Both the position numbers and the translations under genes were made by a program. The notes under the pieces were generated by a model. It searched no databases and was not told where the DNA came from. It worked only from the letters and a program-made list of their open reading frames with translations. DNA of 64,000 bases from Macrobrachium rosenbergii (lineage: Eukaryota > Arthropoda > Malacostraca > Decapoda > Palaemonidae). This document shows positions 1 to 9,180 of the stretch, piece by piece. The stretch's first letter is position 1; every line of letters starts with the position of its first letter. The stretch covers positions 4,186,948-4,250,947 of the forward strand of contig NC_089767.1 in NCBI RefSeq assembly GCF_040412425.1, given 5' to 3'.

Positions 1-4
1 TTAA

Positions 5-121
5 ATGAATTTGTCAAGGATTTTTCATTTTCTTAGTGTGAAATAAATTAGTCAAGGATTTTTTTCTTTTCTTAGTCTGAAGTAAATTAGTCAAGGATTT
101 TTCTTTTCTTAGCCGAAATAA
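5..121. repeat. Short tandem repeat, about 38-40 bp, 3 copies
   Basis: Three successive units contain GTCAAGGATTTTT followed by TTTTCTTAG and a GAA-rich end. The units differ by small indels, so this is an old tandem duplication. From 122 to about 310 I see only AT-rich unique sequence with no recognisable feature. Confidence 0.8.
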
Positions 122-314
122 GACTGAAAAATGTCACTCATTATACGAAAACGCTCTTCAATACCTTCGACAATTATGAAGCTTAGATATTAATCTTGCA
201 TACTTTGATATGATGGCTATATACACTTAGACTTGTGGCTGGATAAAGATGGGATTTATATTTTAAATTCCACATCTCTTAAGAAATTTCGTCAGGTATT
301 CAGTCCCAAATCTA

Positions 315-484
315 TTCTCCTCTTATCTTAATAATTTACTAAAATTTTATCACTTTATTTCTTCATTTACTTTTCTTGTCTAATCTTTTATTTCTGTATT
401 TCCTATTACCTTCTGTTACTTCTTTCAAATGAAAACCATATTCCTTTGGTGGGCTTTTTCCATATGAATAGGGTTCATCTTCTC

Positions 485-486
<2 letters not shown>
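315..486 (+). mobile_element. 3' end of the (AAT)n-tailed LINE family, copy 1
   Basis: The segment matches the copies at 9.2, 29.4 and 48.3 kb: a T-rich stretch, TTTCTGTATTTCC, a poorly conserved TGTTACTTCTT, GGTGGGC, then ATGAATAGGGTTCATCTTCT leading directly into (AAT)n. A block of the middle (the AAGAATTTCAAGTCA part) is deleted. Only the 3' untranslated end of an element is present; there is no coding sequence. Confidence 0.7.
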
Positions 487-548
<62 letters not shown>

Positions 549-567
549 TGAGGGTATTTTACCAATA

Positions 568-633
<66 letters not shown>
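485..633. repeat. Two (AAT)n microsatellites
   Basis: (AAT)n runs at 485-546 and 567-633, separated by about 20 bp (AATGAGGGTATTTTACC). The first is the tail of the LINE copy to its left. Open frames here encode only poly-Ile, poly-Tyr or poly-Asn and are not genes. Confidence 0.95.
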
Positions 634-686
634 CAATGCCAAATGCGCTTCTCTTTTTCTCTCTCGTTCTAGTTGAACACGGCGAC

Positions 687-688
<2 letters not shown>

Positions 689-751
<63 letters not shown>
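689..751. repeat. (CT)n microsatellite
   Basis: About 31 uninterrupted CT units. The following 752-1057 is unique sequence with no gene signal. It holds a perfect hairpin at 856-872 (GGGGAGCG, one-base loop, CGCTCCCC) of unknown meaning. Confidence 0.95.
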
Positions 752-754
<3 letters not shown>

Positions 755-1057
755 CACAAATCAACCATTACTTTGTCAAATATCACTACGACCAAGATCC
801 AAAGAACTACGACAGTCCCGAACGAACGCTATTTAATAGGTCGTGATCTGTAGGCGGGGAGCGCCGCTCCCCCCACAACTGACCTTCACGACCTCCTGTG
901 ACCTTTACAGCCATCTTAATGACCATGTGCTTCCTCGCAAATACAACTTGGGGCGTCACGGAGTTCTTTAGAAGGATATTTTTTTTATTAGTCGTCGTGT
1001 AATAAATAAATTGCTGTAAGGTTAATTATATACTCACTGAATATATTTTTTTATTTG

Positions 1058-1138
1058 AATAGAATAGAATACAGAATTTAGTCCATAGACCAAGCGCTGG
1101 GACCTATGAAGTCATTCAGCGTTGAAACGGAAACTGAC
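1058..1138 (+). mobile_element. Family A repeat, partial copy 1
   Basis: Starts after a GAATA-type short repeat and contains CCAAGCGCTGGGACCTATGA and CATTCAGCGTTGAAAC, then stops at ACTGACA, where a second, longer copy begins. Adjacent partial and full copies suggest insertion next to, or tandem duplication of, the same family. Confidence 0.85.
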
Positions 1139-1143
1139 ATTTT

Positions 1144-1432
1144 GAATTGAACTGAACATAGAATTTACGCCAAAGGCCAAGCGCTGGGAACCTATGAGGT
1201 CATTCAGCGCTGAAAGGGAAACTGACAGTAAAAGGGTTTGAAAGGTGTAACAGAAGGCAAACCTAGCAGAGGGTGGAAAGTACCATGGAAGAAAGAGAAT
1301 ATGAACGGAGGCTCAGTAAAAGGAATGAAAGGGATTGCAGCTAGGGGCCGAAGGGACGCTGCAAAGAACCTTAAATAATGCCTACAGTGCACCATGTGAG
1401 GTGCCTTGAAGGCACTTCCCCCTCAAGGGTAA
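1144..1432 (+). mobile_element. Family A repeat, copy 2 (near full length)
   Basis: Carries the whole family architecture: GCCAAAGGCCAAGCGCTGGG, CATTCAGCGCTGAAAGGG, an AGAGGGTGGAAAGTA block, AGAAAGAGAATATGAACGGA, GCAGCTAGGGGCCGAAGGGA, and a terminal TGCCTACAGTGCACC with a C-rich end. No tRNA boxes or protein are recognisable. Because the GAATA/GAATT short-repeat end is typical of retroposon tails, the true transcription direction may be opposite to the plus strand; this is inference. Confidence 0.9.
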
Positions 1433-1467
1433 TATGCATCAAAAATACGCATTCGACTTGCATTTAG

Positions 1468-1468
<1 letters not shown>

Positions 1469-1529
<61 letters not shown>
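1469..1529. repeat. (CT)n microsatellite
   Basis: About 30 CT units. Confidence 0.95.
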
Positions 1530-1531
<2 letters not shown>

Positions 1532-1885
1532 CTAACGCCCCATGGTCCGCAGGACTATAAAACCGCGAAAAGCTACCAGCGCCATTTCGTTCCAGGAGAG
1601 CGAGCTTCCTTTAGTGCCACTAGAGCACCCTTCGAGTGCCACTGGAAATACTCCCGTCCATCGAAGGGGCCTCGACGCCGTGCTCAGAACAGATACTAGT
1701 GAAACTGCCATTAATGGGATCGAGGTGCAATGAACCTCCCATTACTCTTCGGCTTCTGGAGAGCCAGGTGATCTCAAATGGCGCGGTAATCGAGTTATCC
1801 TTACGAAGCAGAGAGGAAAGGTGGTGTCCTGTACAGCTAGATTTGGTAGGATGCAAAATACTCACATACATACATACATTCAACA
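1530..1885. other. Unique, moderately GC-rich segment without recognised gene
   Basis: Open frames of 60-116 codons exist on both strands, but they overlap each other, show no family resemblance that I recognise, and the longest plus frame runs on into the palindrome at 1889-2085. I cannot support a gene. It is one of the few longer stretches here free of microsatellites. Confidence 0.4.
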
Positions 1886-1888
1886 ACA

Positions 1889-2086
1889 GGACTCATTTAA
1901 ACTGGATGGTATCTAGCGGAGATATTTCTTCAGGAAAAGTTATAAGCTTTCCAGGACTAACTGCCTCCATAGTCTGGGAGCCGTAGCTACGGCTACCAGA
2001 CGATGAGGGCAGTTAGTTCTGGAAAGCTTGTAACTTTTCCTAAGTAAAGATCTCCGCTAGACACCATCCAGCTTAAATGAGGTCCA
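1889..2086. repeat. Large palindrome / foldback element
   Basis: Two arms of about 95 bp are inverted copies: left GGACTCATTTAAACTGGATG pairs with the right end CATCCAGCTTAAATGAGGTC, and ACTAACTGCCTCCATAGTCT pairs with the GATGAGGGCAGTTAGT side. The centre is GCCGTAGCTACGGC with almost no loop. The arms differ at several positions, so the structure is not freshly formed. No protein is encoded. Confidence 0.85.
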
Positions 2087-2302
2087 GTTATTAATTGCGT
2101 TAATACACAAAACAATTGTGTAAGTGATAAAGTTCATACATACATACTTACATACAGAATTATCGTGCAAGTCACTGCCATGTTTAAAGAACCAGACCAA
2201 TTATGTATCTGTGAGGCATTCAAGGTTACTTTTACTGTTTCCCGTGATGCCCGACAAGCCTGGTATAAATCCGCCCATTAAGGTTAAGCAATACGTTCCC
2301 TG

Positions 2303-2305
<3 letters not shown>

Positions 2306-2359
<54 letters not shown>
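2306..2359. repeat. (CT)n microsatellite
   Basis: About 27 CT units followed by CATTCATTCATT. 2090-2305 is unique sequence with a short ACACAAAACAATTGTGT palindrome; nothing else is seen. Confidence 0.95.
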
Positions 2360-2362
<3 letters not shown>

Positions 2363-2509
2363 CATTCATTAGACCCTGAACTCAAAACAACATTTCATCA
2401 TTAAATAGTTTCAGGCAGTCTTGAAAGAACAACAGAGTCGAACTCGCGTTAAAAGCAGGAAGAGAAATCGCCCTTATCAGCTAATACAGTTACAGACACA
2501 ATACCAATG

Positions 2510-2912
2510 CCTTAGAGCAGTGGTTCTCAACCTGGGGGGGGGCGTCAGCAATTTCCAGGGGGGAGGCGCGAGCCCCAGGGAAAAATTAAACATGCTCAAA
2601 TTATATTCGTTATTCTCTTAACAAGAGTGAGGAACTAATATTTAGAAGTTTATGAACAATTGCAAAAGTATCGCCTTATAACATTAGTTCCGATAGTATA
2701 CTACTCTGGTTAGACTCGTTGTGCTAACCATGTTTTGTAATTATTTACTGCCCTCCCAATCCCTCGAAACCCCTTCTCTTTCCATTTTTTTAAAACTTTC
2801 CTTTAAATCTGGAAGGGAATTTTACTCACAGATACAATGGGGGCGTGGAGGGAAGGACCAACTCTTAGCGGGGGCGTGGTAATGAAAAAGATTAAGAACC
2901 GACGCCTCAGAG
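2510..2912 (+). mobile_element. Non-autonomous hAT-like element with 8-bp duplication
   Basis: The left end CAGTGGTTCTCAACCTGGGG matches the common hAT terminal pattern. The right end, ATTAAGAACCGACG at 2891-2904, is its decayed inverted copy (about 11 of 17 positions match). The flanks CCTTAGAG (2510-2517) and CCTCAGAG (2905-2912) agree at 7 of 8 bases, as expected for an old 8-bp hAT target duplication. The 387-bp interior has no transposase, so it would have depended on an autonomous element. Confidence 0.7.
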
Positions 2913-3310
2913 CAAACATGGCGTCCCGCTCTTATCTTTTTCTCACGGCAGATTACCTGCTTTCTCGATCAGCAGTTCAGCGACACGACGCATGACTAAT
3001 GACAGATCACTTTCCCTAATTACCTGCGACAGGAGACTTCGAAGCCCATTAACGTTTTTTTGGCTCACTCGACTTTTCTTCCAACATCACGACCCGAGAA
3101 AATGAATGGTGGCCCCGAGGCTTACGATGACTGTTCTAATATTTGATGTAATTCATTAATATTTCATCAAAGACTCTTAAGCTTGTGTTACGCGTGAGCT
3201 GAATGGAGGTCATTAACTCTTTTTCGTAATTGTCGTGACAGCAGTTTCTTTGTTCCAGTCACGGAGAAACATAGGATCATTATAACTTATGATTTACGAA
3301 GATTTGGCTG
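2913..3310. other. Unique sequence, no feature seen
   Basis: Mixed-composition DNA without long open frames, repeats of note or RNA-gene motifs. Confidence 0.5.
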
Positions 3311-3735
3311 AGAACAGAATATATAGAGTTTAGGTCAAAAGCCAAGCGCTGGGACCTATGAGGTCACTCTGCGCTCAAAGGGAAACTGAGAGTGGAAAGG
3401 TTTGGAACGTGGAACAGAAGGAAAACCTCGCAGTTGAACTATGAATCAATTATTAGGAGAGTGTTGAGGAAAGTCAGATGGAAGAAAGAGAATACGAACA
3501 GAGGTAGAGTAAAAGGAATGGAAGGGGTTGCAGCCATTCAGCGCTCAAAGACTAAAAATATTGGCGTTGGAGTGGTTGGACAGCAAGATGGAAGAATGCG
3601 GGAACGGAAGTATATATAACATCAACGGCTAAAAGGTGGGTTCAGCTAGAGGGCGAAGGGATTCTGCAAACACCCTTTAGCAATGCCCACAGTCCACCAC
3701 GTGAGGGTTACTGACGGCAATATCCCCTGAGGGAT
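3311..3735 (+). mobile_element. Family A repeat with internal insertion/duplication
   Basis: The left half (AAGCGCTGGGACCTATGAGG to GGGGTTGCAGC) is followed by about 100 bp not in the consensus, which restarts with CATTCAGCGCTCAAAG and contains TTGGAGTGGTTGGACAGCAA (also seen after the family A copies near 54.6 and 58.0 kb). The family end then resumes at TTCAGCTAGAGGGCGAAGGG and finishes with GCCCACAGTCCACCACGTGA. Confidence 0.8.
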
Positions 3736-3889
3736 CTTAATCACTGAAGAAATAATTCAGTTGTCTCTCTAAACGTTTTAAGCCCAAGCTACGGGACTGC
3801 AACAGCACGCTGTTTCTACCTTACAAAAACAGCAATTAGCTGTTCTAATTCACACTGAAAGTCATGAATATCAAGTGCAACTTACAAAT

Positions 3890-4280
3890 AAGTAAAAAAT
3901 GCCCCGAAGTTTCTTCGGTGCAATCGAGTTTTCTATGAAGCTTTCAGCCGCAGCCCATGAAACTCAGCCACGGCCCGGTGGTGGCCTCAGCCACGGCCCA
4001 TGAAACTCAGCCACAGTCCGGTGGTGGCCTGTGTTGTTGGTACATATATTGGTGCCAGAAGTACGATTATGGAAAATTTGAACCTTAAATAAAATACACA
4101 CTACTGAGGCTAGAGGGCTGCAATTTGGTATGTTTGATAATTGGAGGGTGGTTGATCAACATACCAATTTGCAGCCCTCTAGCCTCCTCAGTAGTTTTTA
4201 AAATCTGAGGGCGGACAGAAAAAGTGCGGAAGCATAGACAAATAGCCACTTCAATAGCTTTCTTTCACAGAAAACTAAAA
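3890..4280 (+). mobile_element. Family B multi-hairpin repeat, copy 1
   Basis: Begins AAGTAAAAAATGCCCCGAAG with hairpin 1 (one mismatch) and continues through AATCGAGTTTTCTATGA and the GGCCCGGTGGTGGCC block, which is partly duplicated here. The long hairpin follows (GAGGGCTGCAATTTGG pairing with CCAATTTGCAGCCCTC), then GCGGACAGAAAAAGTGCGGA, and the end TTCTTTCACAGAAAACTAAA. 4281-4823 beyond it is unique apart from an imperfect AAT tract at 4498-4555. Confidence 0.88.
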
Positions 4281-4823
4281 AGAGAGGTTAAAAGATAGCA
4301 GCAATCACAGCAAACCACAAGAAATGACACAATAACCAGAGCGCTATCCCTTTGCAAGAACTGTCGTACTTGCATATGCAATACTTCATCCTAGAGATCT
4401 GTCATTAGAGTCCTCCCAGGGGCGGGGGACAAAGTGTCGTATCACAGACGCCCTAATGTGTAAAACATCACAGTCACTTCCTATGCAGGCTTCCGACAAA
4501 TAATAATAATAATAGTAATAATAATAATTTTATAATAATAACAATAATAATACTCATGACAGTAATATATATCGAAAAACAATTAAAAAGACAATGATGA
4601 TAAAGTGGAAGAAATGGAGAATACACTCCATGATTATAACACCATTAAGCTACGGTCATCTCTGATACTGTCATCACCACCATTTCATTTTCGTAAGACT
4701 TTACTGTAAACATTCACACAGAAAAATCAAAGAGAAGGATTGGAACAATACATACACGAACGGCTTTCAAGGAAGCATTTTCCCGAGATGTAACCGAGTA
4801 CCGGGACCTTCCCTTGAAAAAAG

Positions 4824-4903
4824 CCTAACCTAACGCAACCCAACGTAACCTAGCCTAACCTAACGCAACCCAACGTAACCTAGCCTAACCTAACCTAACC
4901 TAG
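4824..4903. repeat. Interstitial telomere-like CCTAA (TTAGG) pentamer block
   Basis: Sixteen consecutive pentamers, all CCTAA or one-to-two-base variants (CGCAA, CCCAA, CGTAA, CCTAG). The first twelve form a perfect 30-bp unit of six pentamers repeated twice (4824-4853 and 4854-4883); then CCTAA x3 and CCTAG follow. TTAGG is the ancestral arthropod telomere repeat, so this is most simply a relic of telomeric sequence, though chance derivation from a dispersed repeat is possible. An A-rich run follows. Confidence 0.75.
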
Positions 4904-5101
4904 GGGCACGGCAAAAAAAAAAAACTGGGGCTAGTGCAATATTAACATACATCTCAGGAATTTGCTTTCCAGAACCATTTAAACGAATACAGTCAGAGGA
5001 AGAGGGTTAAAATCTTCATGTTATGCGTCAAGAACTACATTATCTGAGAAAATACTGGCGCTCACTCTCCAGAAAAACGTAAAGAAGTGAACCAGTTTTT
5101 A

Positions 5102-5168
5102 GTAACTTTTTATATTCATACTAGTGTCATTCTATTGCTAACTTTTTATATTCATACTAGTGTCATTC
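5102..5168. repeat. Short direct duplication
   Basis: TAACTTTTTATATTCATACT followed by AGTGTCATTC occurs twice about 37 bp apart. The surrounding 4904-5214 is otherwise unique. Confidence 0.8.
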
Positions 5169-5214
5169 CAAATGCGACGTGTGCTCTAAAACTCCTCCAA
5201 ATGAGGTCCAGTTC

Positions 5215-5405
5215 TTGAAAGAACGAGTAAAAAAATGAGCGGAAGTTTTTTCAAAGAACAAGTAAAAAAATGAGCCGAAGTTTCTTCGGCGCAATCGAGT
5301 TTTCTGTAGCCTACGGCCGCTACAGCGTATAATTAAGGCCACCGAAAATAGATCTATTTTTTGGTGGTCTCGGTATAATGCTGTATGAGCTGCAGCCCAT
5401 GACAG
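5215..5405 (+). mobile_element. Family B repeat, 5' part only
   Basis: A short false start (AACGAGTAAAAAAATGAGCG) is followed by AACAAGTAAAAAAATGAGCC and hairpin 1 (CCGAAGTTTCTTCGG), the CCACCGAAA/TTTTTGGTGG stem and GTATAATGCTGTATGAGC. It stops at CAGCCCATGACAGG, where the G-rich tandem repeat begins. The long hairpin and the 3' end are absent. Confidence 0.85.
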
Positions 5406-5735
5406 GAGGAGGGTGGTTGTATCCCTTACCCTCCCGATCCCCTTCCTACCCCGCCCCACCCGGGGCGAACAAACAGGTTTGCAGGAGAAGGATGGTTGCC
5501 TCCCCTACCCTCCCATTCCCCTACCTAATCCGCCCCCACCTGGGGCGGACAAACGGGTTTTCAGGAGAAGAAGGATTGTCTCCTTTACCCTCCCATTCCC
5601 CTACCTACTCCGCTCCGCCGCCACCCGGGGCGGACAAACTGGTTTGCAGGGAGTGGGTGGCGACGTCATGTTTCCCTCACTGTCACCCAGGGAAGAACAA
5701 ACAAGATCCACTAGGATGTTATTATTAAAGATGAA
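5400..5735 (-). repeat. G-rich tandem repeat, copy 1
   Basis: Units of about 85-95 bp carry a C-rich ACCCTCCCATTCCCCTACCT stretch, CCACCCGGGGCGGACAAAC and GGTTTGCAGGAGAA. The same tandem family, in the opposite orientation, lies at 29.70-30.17 kb next to an (AAT)n array. Here too a short remnant TTATTATTAAAG occupies the equivalent edge, so the pair are copies of one element. Proline-rich open frames across it are by-products of the tandem unit. Confidence 0.85.
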
Positions 5736-5963
5736 ACAACGAATACATCTCCGTTAATCCCGGAAATTGAAACATGAACAAGCCAAACAGCCGCCACATG
5801 TCGGCCGCAAAGAATACGCTTTAAGAATATGTAATGAAAAGAAATTATGCCTGTGAAATAACCGGTAACTGAATTAAATTGAATAACAGAATCAGAAGCA
5901 CCTGGCGATCAGTTCAACAATGATGTCATCCAAAATTTAATGCTGGGAGCATTCTTTAGAGGC

Positions 5964-5967
<4 letters not shown>

Positions 5968-6020
<53 letters not shown>

Positions 6021-6060
6021 GGGGGGGGAGGGGAGGTGAGGGGAGGAAAGGAATGTGAAA
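5968..6060. repeat. (GA)n with G-rich edge
   Basis: About 25 GA units to 6017, then GGAGGGGGGGGAGGGGAGG-type purine tract. 5760-5967 before it is unique with no recognised feature. Confidence 0.9.
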
Positions 6061-6183
6061 TTCATGGCGCCATGGGAACAATTATGGCTTCAGTTCCATA
6101 TCGTAATGACTGACGTATAAAAAAAAAAGAATGGACGTTGGGTGGTCATTCAAACCATAACCATCACTAAGGCTAGCTTGGTT

Positions 6184-6236
<53 letters not shown>
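6184..6236. repeat. (CT)n microsatellite
   Basis: About 26 CT units in otherwise unique DNA. Confidence 0.95.
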
Positions 6237-6241
<5 letters not shown>

Positions 6242-6355
6242 TCTCCTGTGTGTAATAACGTCAATCTATGGTTCTGAAATCCAAGTTTAGACTTGGCATC
6301 AACCAGCATATAAAAGAAGAATAGAAACCCCCTTTAACAGAGATTCTTGATGGCA

Positions 6356-6662
6356 GAATAGAACAGAACATAGAACTGAGGTCAAAACCCAAGCACTGGG
6401 ACCTATGAGATCATTCAGTGTTGAAAAGGAGACTGACAGTAGAAAGGTTTGCAAGGCGTAACAGGGAGAAAACCTCTCAGTAGCATTCTGAATCAATTGT
6501 TAGGAGAGGGTGGAAATTAAGATGGAAGAACGAATAAGAACGAAGGTACAGTAAAAGCAATGAAAGGGGTTGCAGCTAGGGGCCGAAGTGACGCTGCAGA
6601 GAACCTTATGCCTACAGTGCACCGCATGAGGCGAACTGACTTCACTGCCCCCTTACGGGAGA
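6356..6662 (+). mobile_element. Family A repeat, copy
   Basis: GAATAGAACAGAACATAGAA leads into AAGCACTGGGACCTATGAGA, and the copy ends with CTACAGTGCACCGCATGAGG and CCCCCTTACGGG. Small deletions occur around the central TGGAAGAA block. Confidence 0.9.
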
Positions 6663-6850
6663 TTCCGGACGGCGTCTAGGACCCAGAGACATGTAGAACT
6701 TGCCGTCATGAGCCTGTTTCCTCCATTACTATAATTTTTGACGGCATGGAAACCAGTATTCGCATGTTAGACGTCACACACATAACATGCAGACTTCAGT
6801 CCATCCACCTGATCAGCTGATTTGACGTGTGTTCGGTGTAACTGCGCTCG

Positions 6851-7240
6851 ATTTCAAATCCTACTGATTAACGTTATGTGGTGCATTCGTAAATATCATA
6901 AATACCATAAAAGCAAATAACCATAGAAAAATCAAATAATAATCGGAAAAACGTACAATTATTTAAAATATTCGATTCATATTCAATTTTCGGGGCTCAA
7001 TATGTATGTATGTATATGTGTGTGTGTGTGTGTGCGTGTATGTACATACACACAGACATATATACTGTATATATTGTGTATGTTATTGAGCTCCGAAAAT
7101 TGAATATAAATAGAATATTTTAAATAAGTGTACGTTTTTCCAATTATTATTTGAGTTCTTATGGTTACTTGCTTTTACGGCGGATGCGTAAACAATATTT
7201 GCAAATGTACTACATAATGTTAATCAGTAGGATTTGAAAT
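6851..7240. repeat. Long inverted repeat with microsatellite loop
   Basis: Arms of about 150 bp: left ATTTCAAATCCTACTGATTA at 6851 is matched by the inverted TAATCAGTAGGATTTGAAAT ending at 7240. The inner ends are CAATTTTCGGGGCTCAAT and ATTGAGCTCCGAAAATTG. The loop (about 7002-7083) is a GTAT/GTGT/ACAT simple repeat. The arms have diverged by scattered substitutions and short indels. No open frame of interest. Confidence 0.88.
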
Positions 7241-7259
7241 ATATATATTTTATATATAC

Positions 7260-7264
7260 TGTAC

Positions 7265-7330
<66 letters not shown>
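7260..7330. repeat. (CATA)n/(TA)n microsatellite
   Basis: Short CATA units merging into about 27 TA units. 7331-7905 beyond it is unique except a (GT)n run at about 7548-7566. Confidence 0.95.
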
Positions 7331-7332
<2 letters not shown>

Positions 7333-7905
7333 TTCTTCGTTATATGATTAAAATAACTTTAACACGTAATTCGTTCATTACACATTACACAAGTGAAAAT
7401 TAAGAGATGACGTGTAGGTCCTTTTTCGATTTCTAAGCCACTGACGAAGGACTGACACGTAGTGTTAGAAATGACAATACATAATATACTACAGAGACAG
7501 GAATGACGGTCATACACAACCGTCTGAATTACAAATCCATAATTGCGTGTGTGTGTGTGTGTGTGTATGTATGTGTATATAAATATATATGTAAATGTTA
7601 ATTGGATTCAGCTCATCAATAAAAATACTGTACATACAGAGAATTACAGCTTTAAATCTTCTCTCACCCCTTCTCTACCTCTCCTAGAGCCGTTGGCTGT
7701 CGTTGGTTTAAAATAAGAAAAGCGACTACCTACAAGTCCACATTCCAGCTAGCATATTCAGGCGCGCACAAGCGATTACAAAACGCGCGAATCATGCGCT
7801 AAATGTAGCGGCGTGTTGGAATTGCCGAAAGGGCGTTGCCCCGTTATTTACATAACAACCAGAAGGCTTGAAAAAGGTTGCACGTGAATTTGTCACCAAA
7901 AGTAA

Positions 7906-8235
7906 AAGTCCAAAGGTTTATTTATACGTAAGTAGGCAAAAGAAATAAGTATAGGTTTATGCTGAAGGTTTGTTTAAATATGAGTGAGCAAAAGAAATAA
8001 GTATAGGTTTATGCTAAAGGTTTATTTAAATATAAGTAAGCAAAAGAAATAAGTATAGGTTTAATGCTAAAGGTTTATCTAAATATAAGTGAGCAAAAGA
8101 AATAAATATAGGTTTACGGCAAAGGTTTATTTATGTATAAGTTGGCAAAAGAATGAATATAGGTTTATGCTCAAGGTTTATTTAAATAAATGAGCAAAAG
8201 TAAAAAGTTTATTTAAACATAAAGTCAGCAAAATA
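7906..8235. repeat. AT-rich minisatellite, about 53-bp unit, 6 copies
   Basis: Units contain AAAGGTTTATTTAAATATAA, GCAAAAGAAATAAGTATAGG and TTTATGC. The last copies are shortened. No coding meaning. Confidence 0.88.
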
Positions 8236-8376
8236 AATAAGTTTCGAATTACTGAAACGACACACAATCGTTACTCAATTTAGATGAGCATTCATTTTCT
8301 CAATGAAAGTGAATAAATTTGGTCTGTTCTGCAATAAAGAACTGGAAATGTCAGATTACTGTAATCAAGTGCAATA

Positions 8377-8378
<2 letters not shown>

Positions 8379-8437
<59 letters not shown>
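8379..8437. repeat. (ATT)n microsatellite
   Basis: About 19 ATT units. On the minus strand this is the (AAT)n tail of the fragment at 8438-8512. Confidence 0.95.
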
Positions 8438-8440
<3 letters not shown>

Positions 8441-8507
8441 AAGATGAAACCTACTCATATTGAACAAGCCCACCACAGGGGCCACTGACTTGAAATTCAT
8501 ATTATTA

Positions 8508-8512
<5 letters not shown>
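8438..8512 (-). mobile_element. Tail fragment of the (AAT)n-tailed LINE/SINE family
   Basis: The reverse complement reads GAATTTCAAGTCAGTGGCCC, GGTGGGCTTGTTC and GTTTCATCTTCTGAATAAT, the same 3' tail as at 9.2, 29.5, 46.0 and 48.4 kb. It is cut on its upstream side by the (ATT)n tail of the R4/Dong-like relic. Confidence 0.85.
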
Positions 8513-8568
<56 letters not shown>

Positions 8569-8600
8569 TTATTTATTTATTTATTTACTTTTTTTGGTCT
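8513..8600. repeat. (ATT)n/(ATTT)n tail of the R4/Dong-like relic
   Basis: About 22 ATT units followed by TTTATTTATTTATTTAC. Read on the minus strand it follows directly on the relic's short 3' untranslated sequence, so it is either the element's tail, its TAA-repeat target, or both. Confidence 0.85.
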
Positions 8601-9098
8601 ATCACAGTCATCCTATTCGACTGGGTGGCTTTTATAGTGTGGTGTTCCTGGTTGCATCCTGCCTCCTTAGGAGTCCAACACTTTTCTCACTATGTGCGCT
8701 GTTTCCAGTAGCACACTTTTCTGCATGAGTCCTGGAGTTACTTGGGCATCTAGTTTTTCCAGATTCCTTCCCAGGGATCTTGGGATCGTGCCTAGTGTTC
8801 CTGTGATTATGGGTACAATTTCCACTGGCATATTCCATATCCTTCTTATTTCGATTTTCAGGTCTTGATACTTATCAATTTTTTCTCTTTCTTTCTCATC
8901 TACTCTGGTGTCTCATGGTACTGCGACATCAATGGGTGATACTTTCTCCTTGATTCTGTCAATCAACGTCACGTCTGGTCTATTGGCACGTGTCACCCTA
9001 TCTGTTCTGATACCTCAGACCCAGAGGATCTTTGCCTGATCGTTTTCTATCACTCCCTCAGGTTGGTGTTCGTACCACTTATTGCTGCAAGCTAGCTG
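8601..9098 (-). pseudogene. R4/Dong-type LINE relic: C-terminal restriction-like endonuclease
   Basis: The minus strand translates in one frame from 9098 to a stop at 8667-8669 (143 codons). It begins with a KWYEHQPEGVIENDQAKILW segment. The motif NRPDVTLID, followed by VSPIDVAVP, fits the RPD...D pattern of the PD-(D/E)XK endonuclease of R2/R4/Dong retrotransposons. DTRVDEKEREKIDKYQDLK, EIVPIITGTLGTIPRSL and a LLETAHIVRKVLDS-type C terminus follow. In intact elements this domain nicks target DNA to prime reverse transcription. Two in-frame TGA codons (9015-9017 and 8913-8915) stand where family members have Trp, so each is a single TGG to TGA change. The copy is 5' truncated at about 9098: no reverse transcriptase or zinc knuckle remains. 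A short 3' UTR leads to (AAT)n. Family assignment is from remembered motif patterns; class is confident, clade less so. Confidence 0.85.
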
Positions 9099-9136
9099 AT
9101 CTTCTTCTTCTTCTTCTTCTTCTTCTTCTTCTTCTT

Positions 9137-9167
<31 letters not shown>

Positions 9168-9180
9168 TTTTATTATTATT
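9099..9180. repeat. (TTC)n then (ATT)n
   Basis: About 22 TTC units, then TTATTTTATTATTATTATT. It joins the truncated 5' side of the R4/Dong-like relic to the (AAT)n tail of the LINE end that follows. Confidence 0.95.

Noticed and set aside
856..872. Perfect GC hairpin as a terminator
   Set aside because: Bacterial-type terminators do not apply in this nuclear eukaryotic context, and there is no gene beside it.
1620..1986. Overlapping open frames of 88 and 116 codons
   Set aside because: They lie on opposite strands of the same DNA, extend into a palindrome, and show no recognisable domain.
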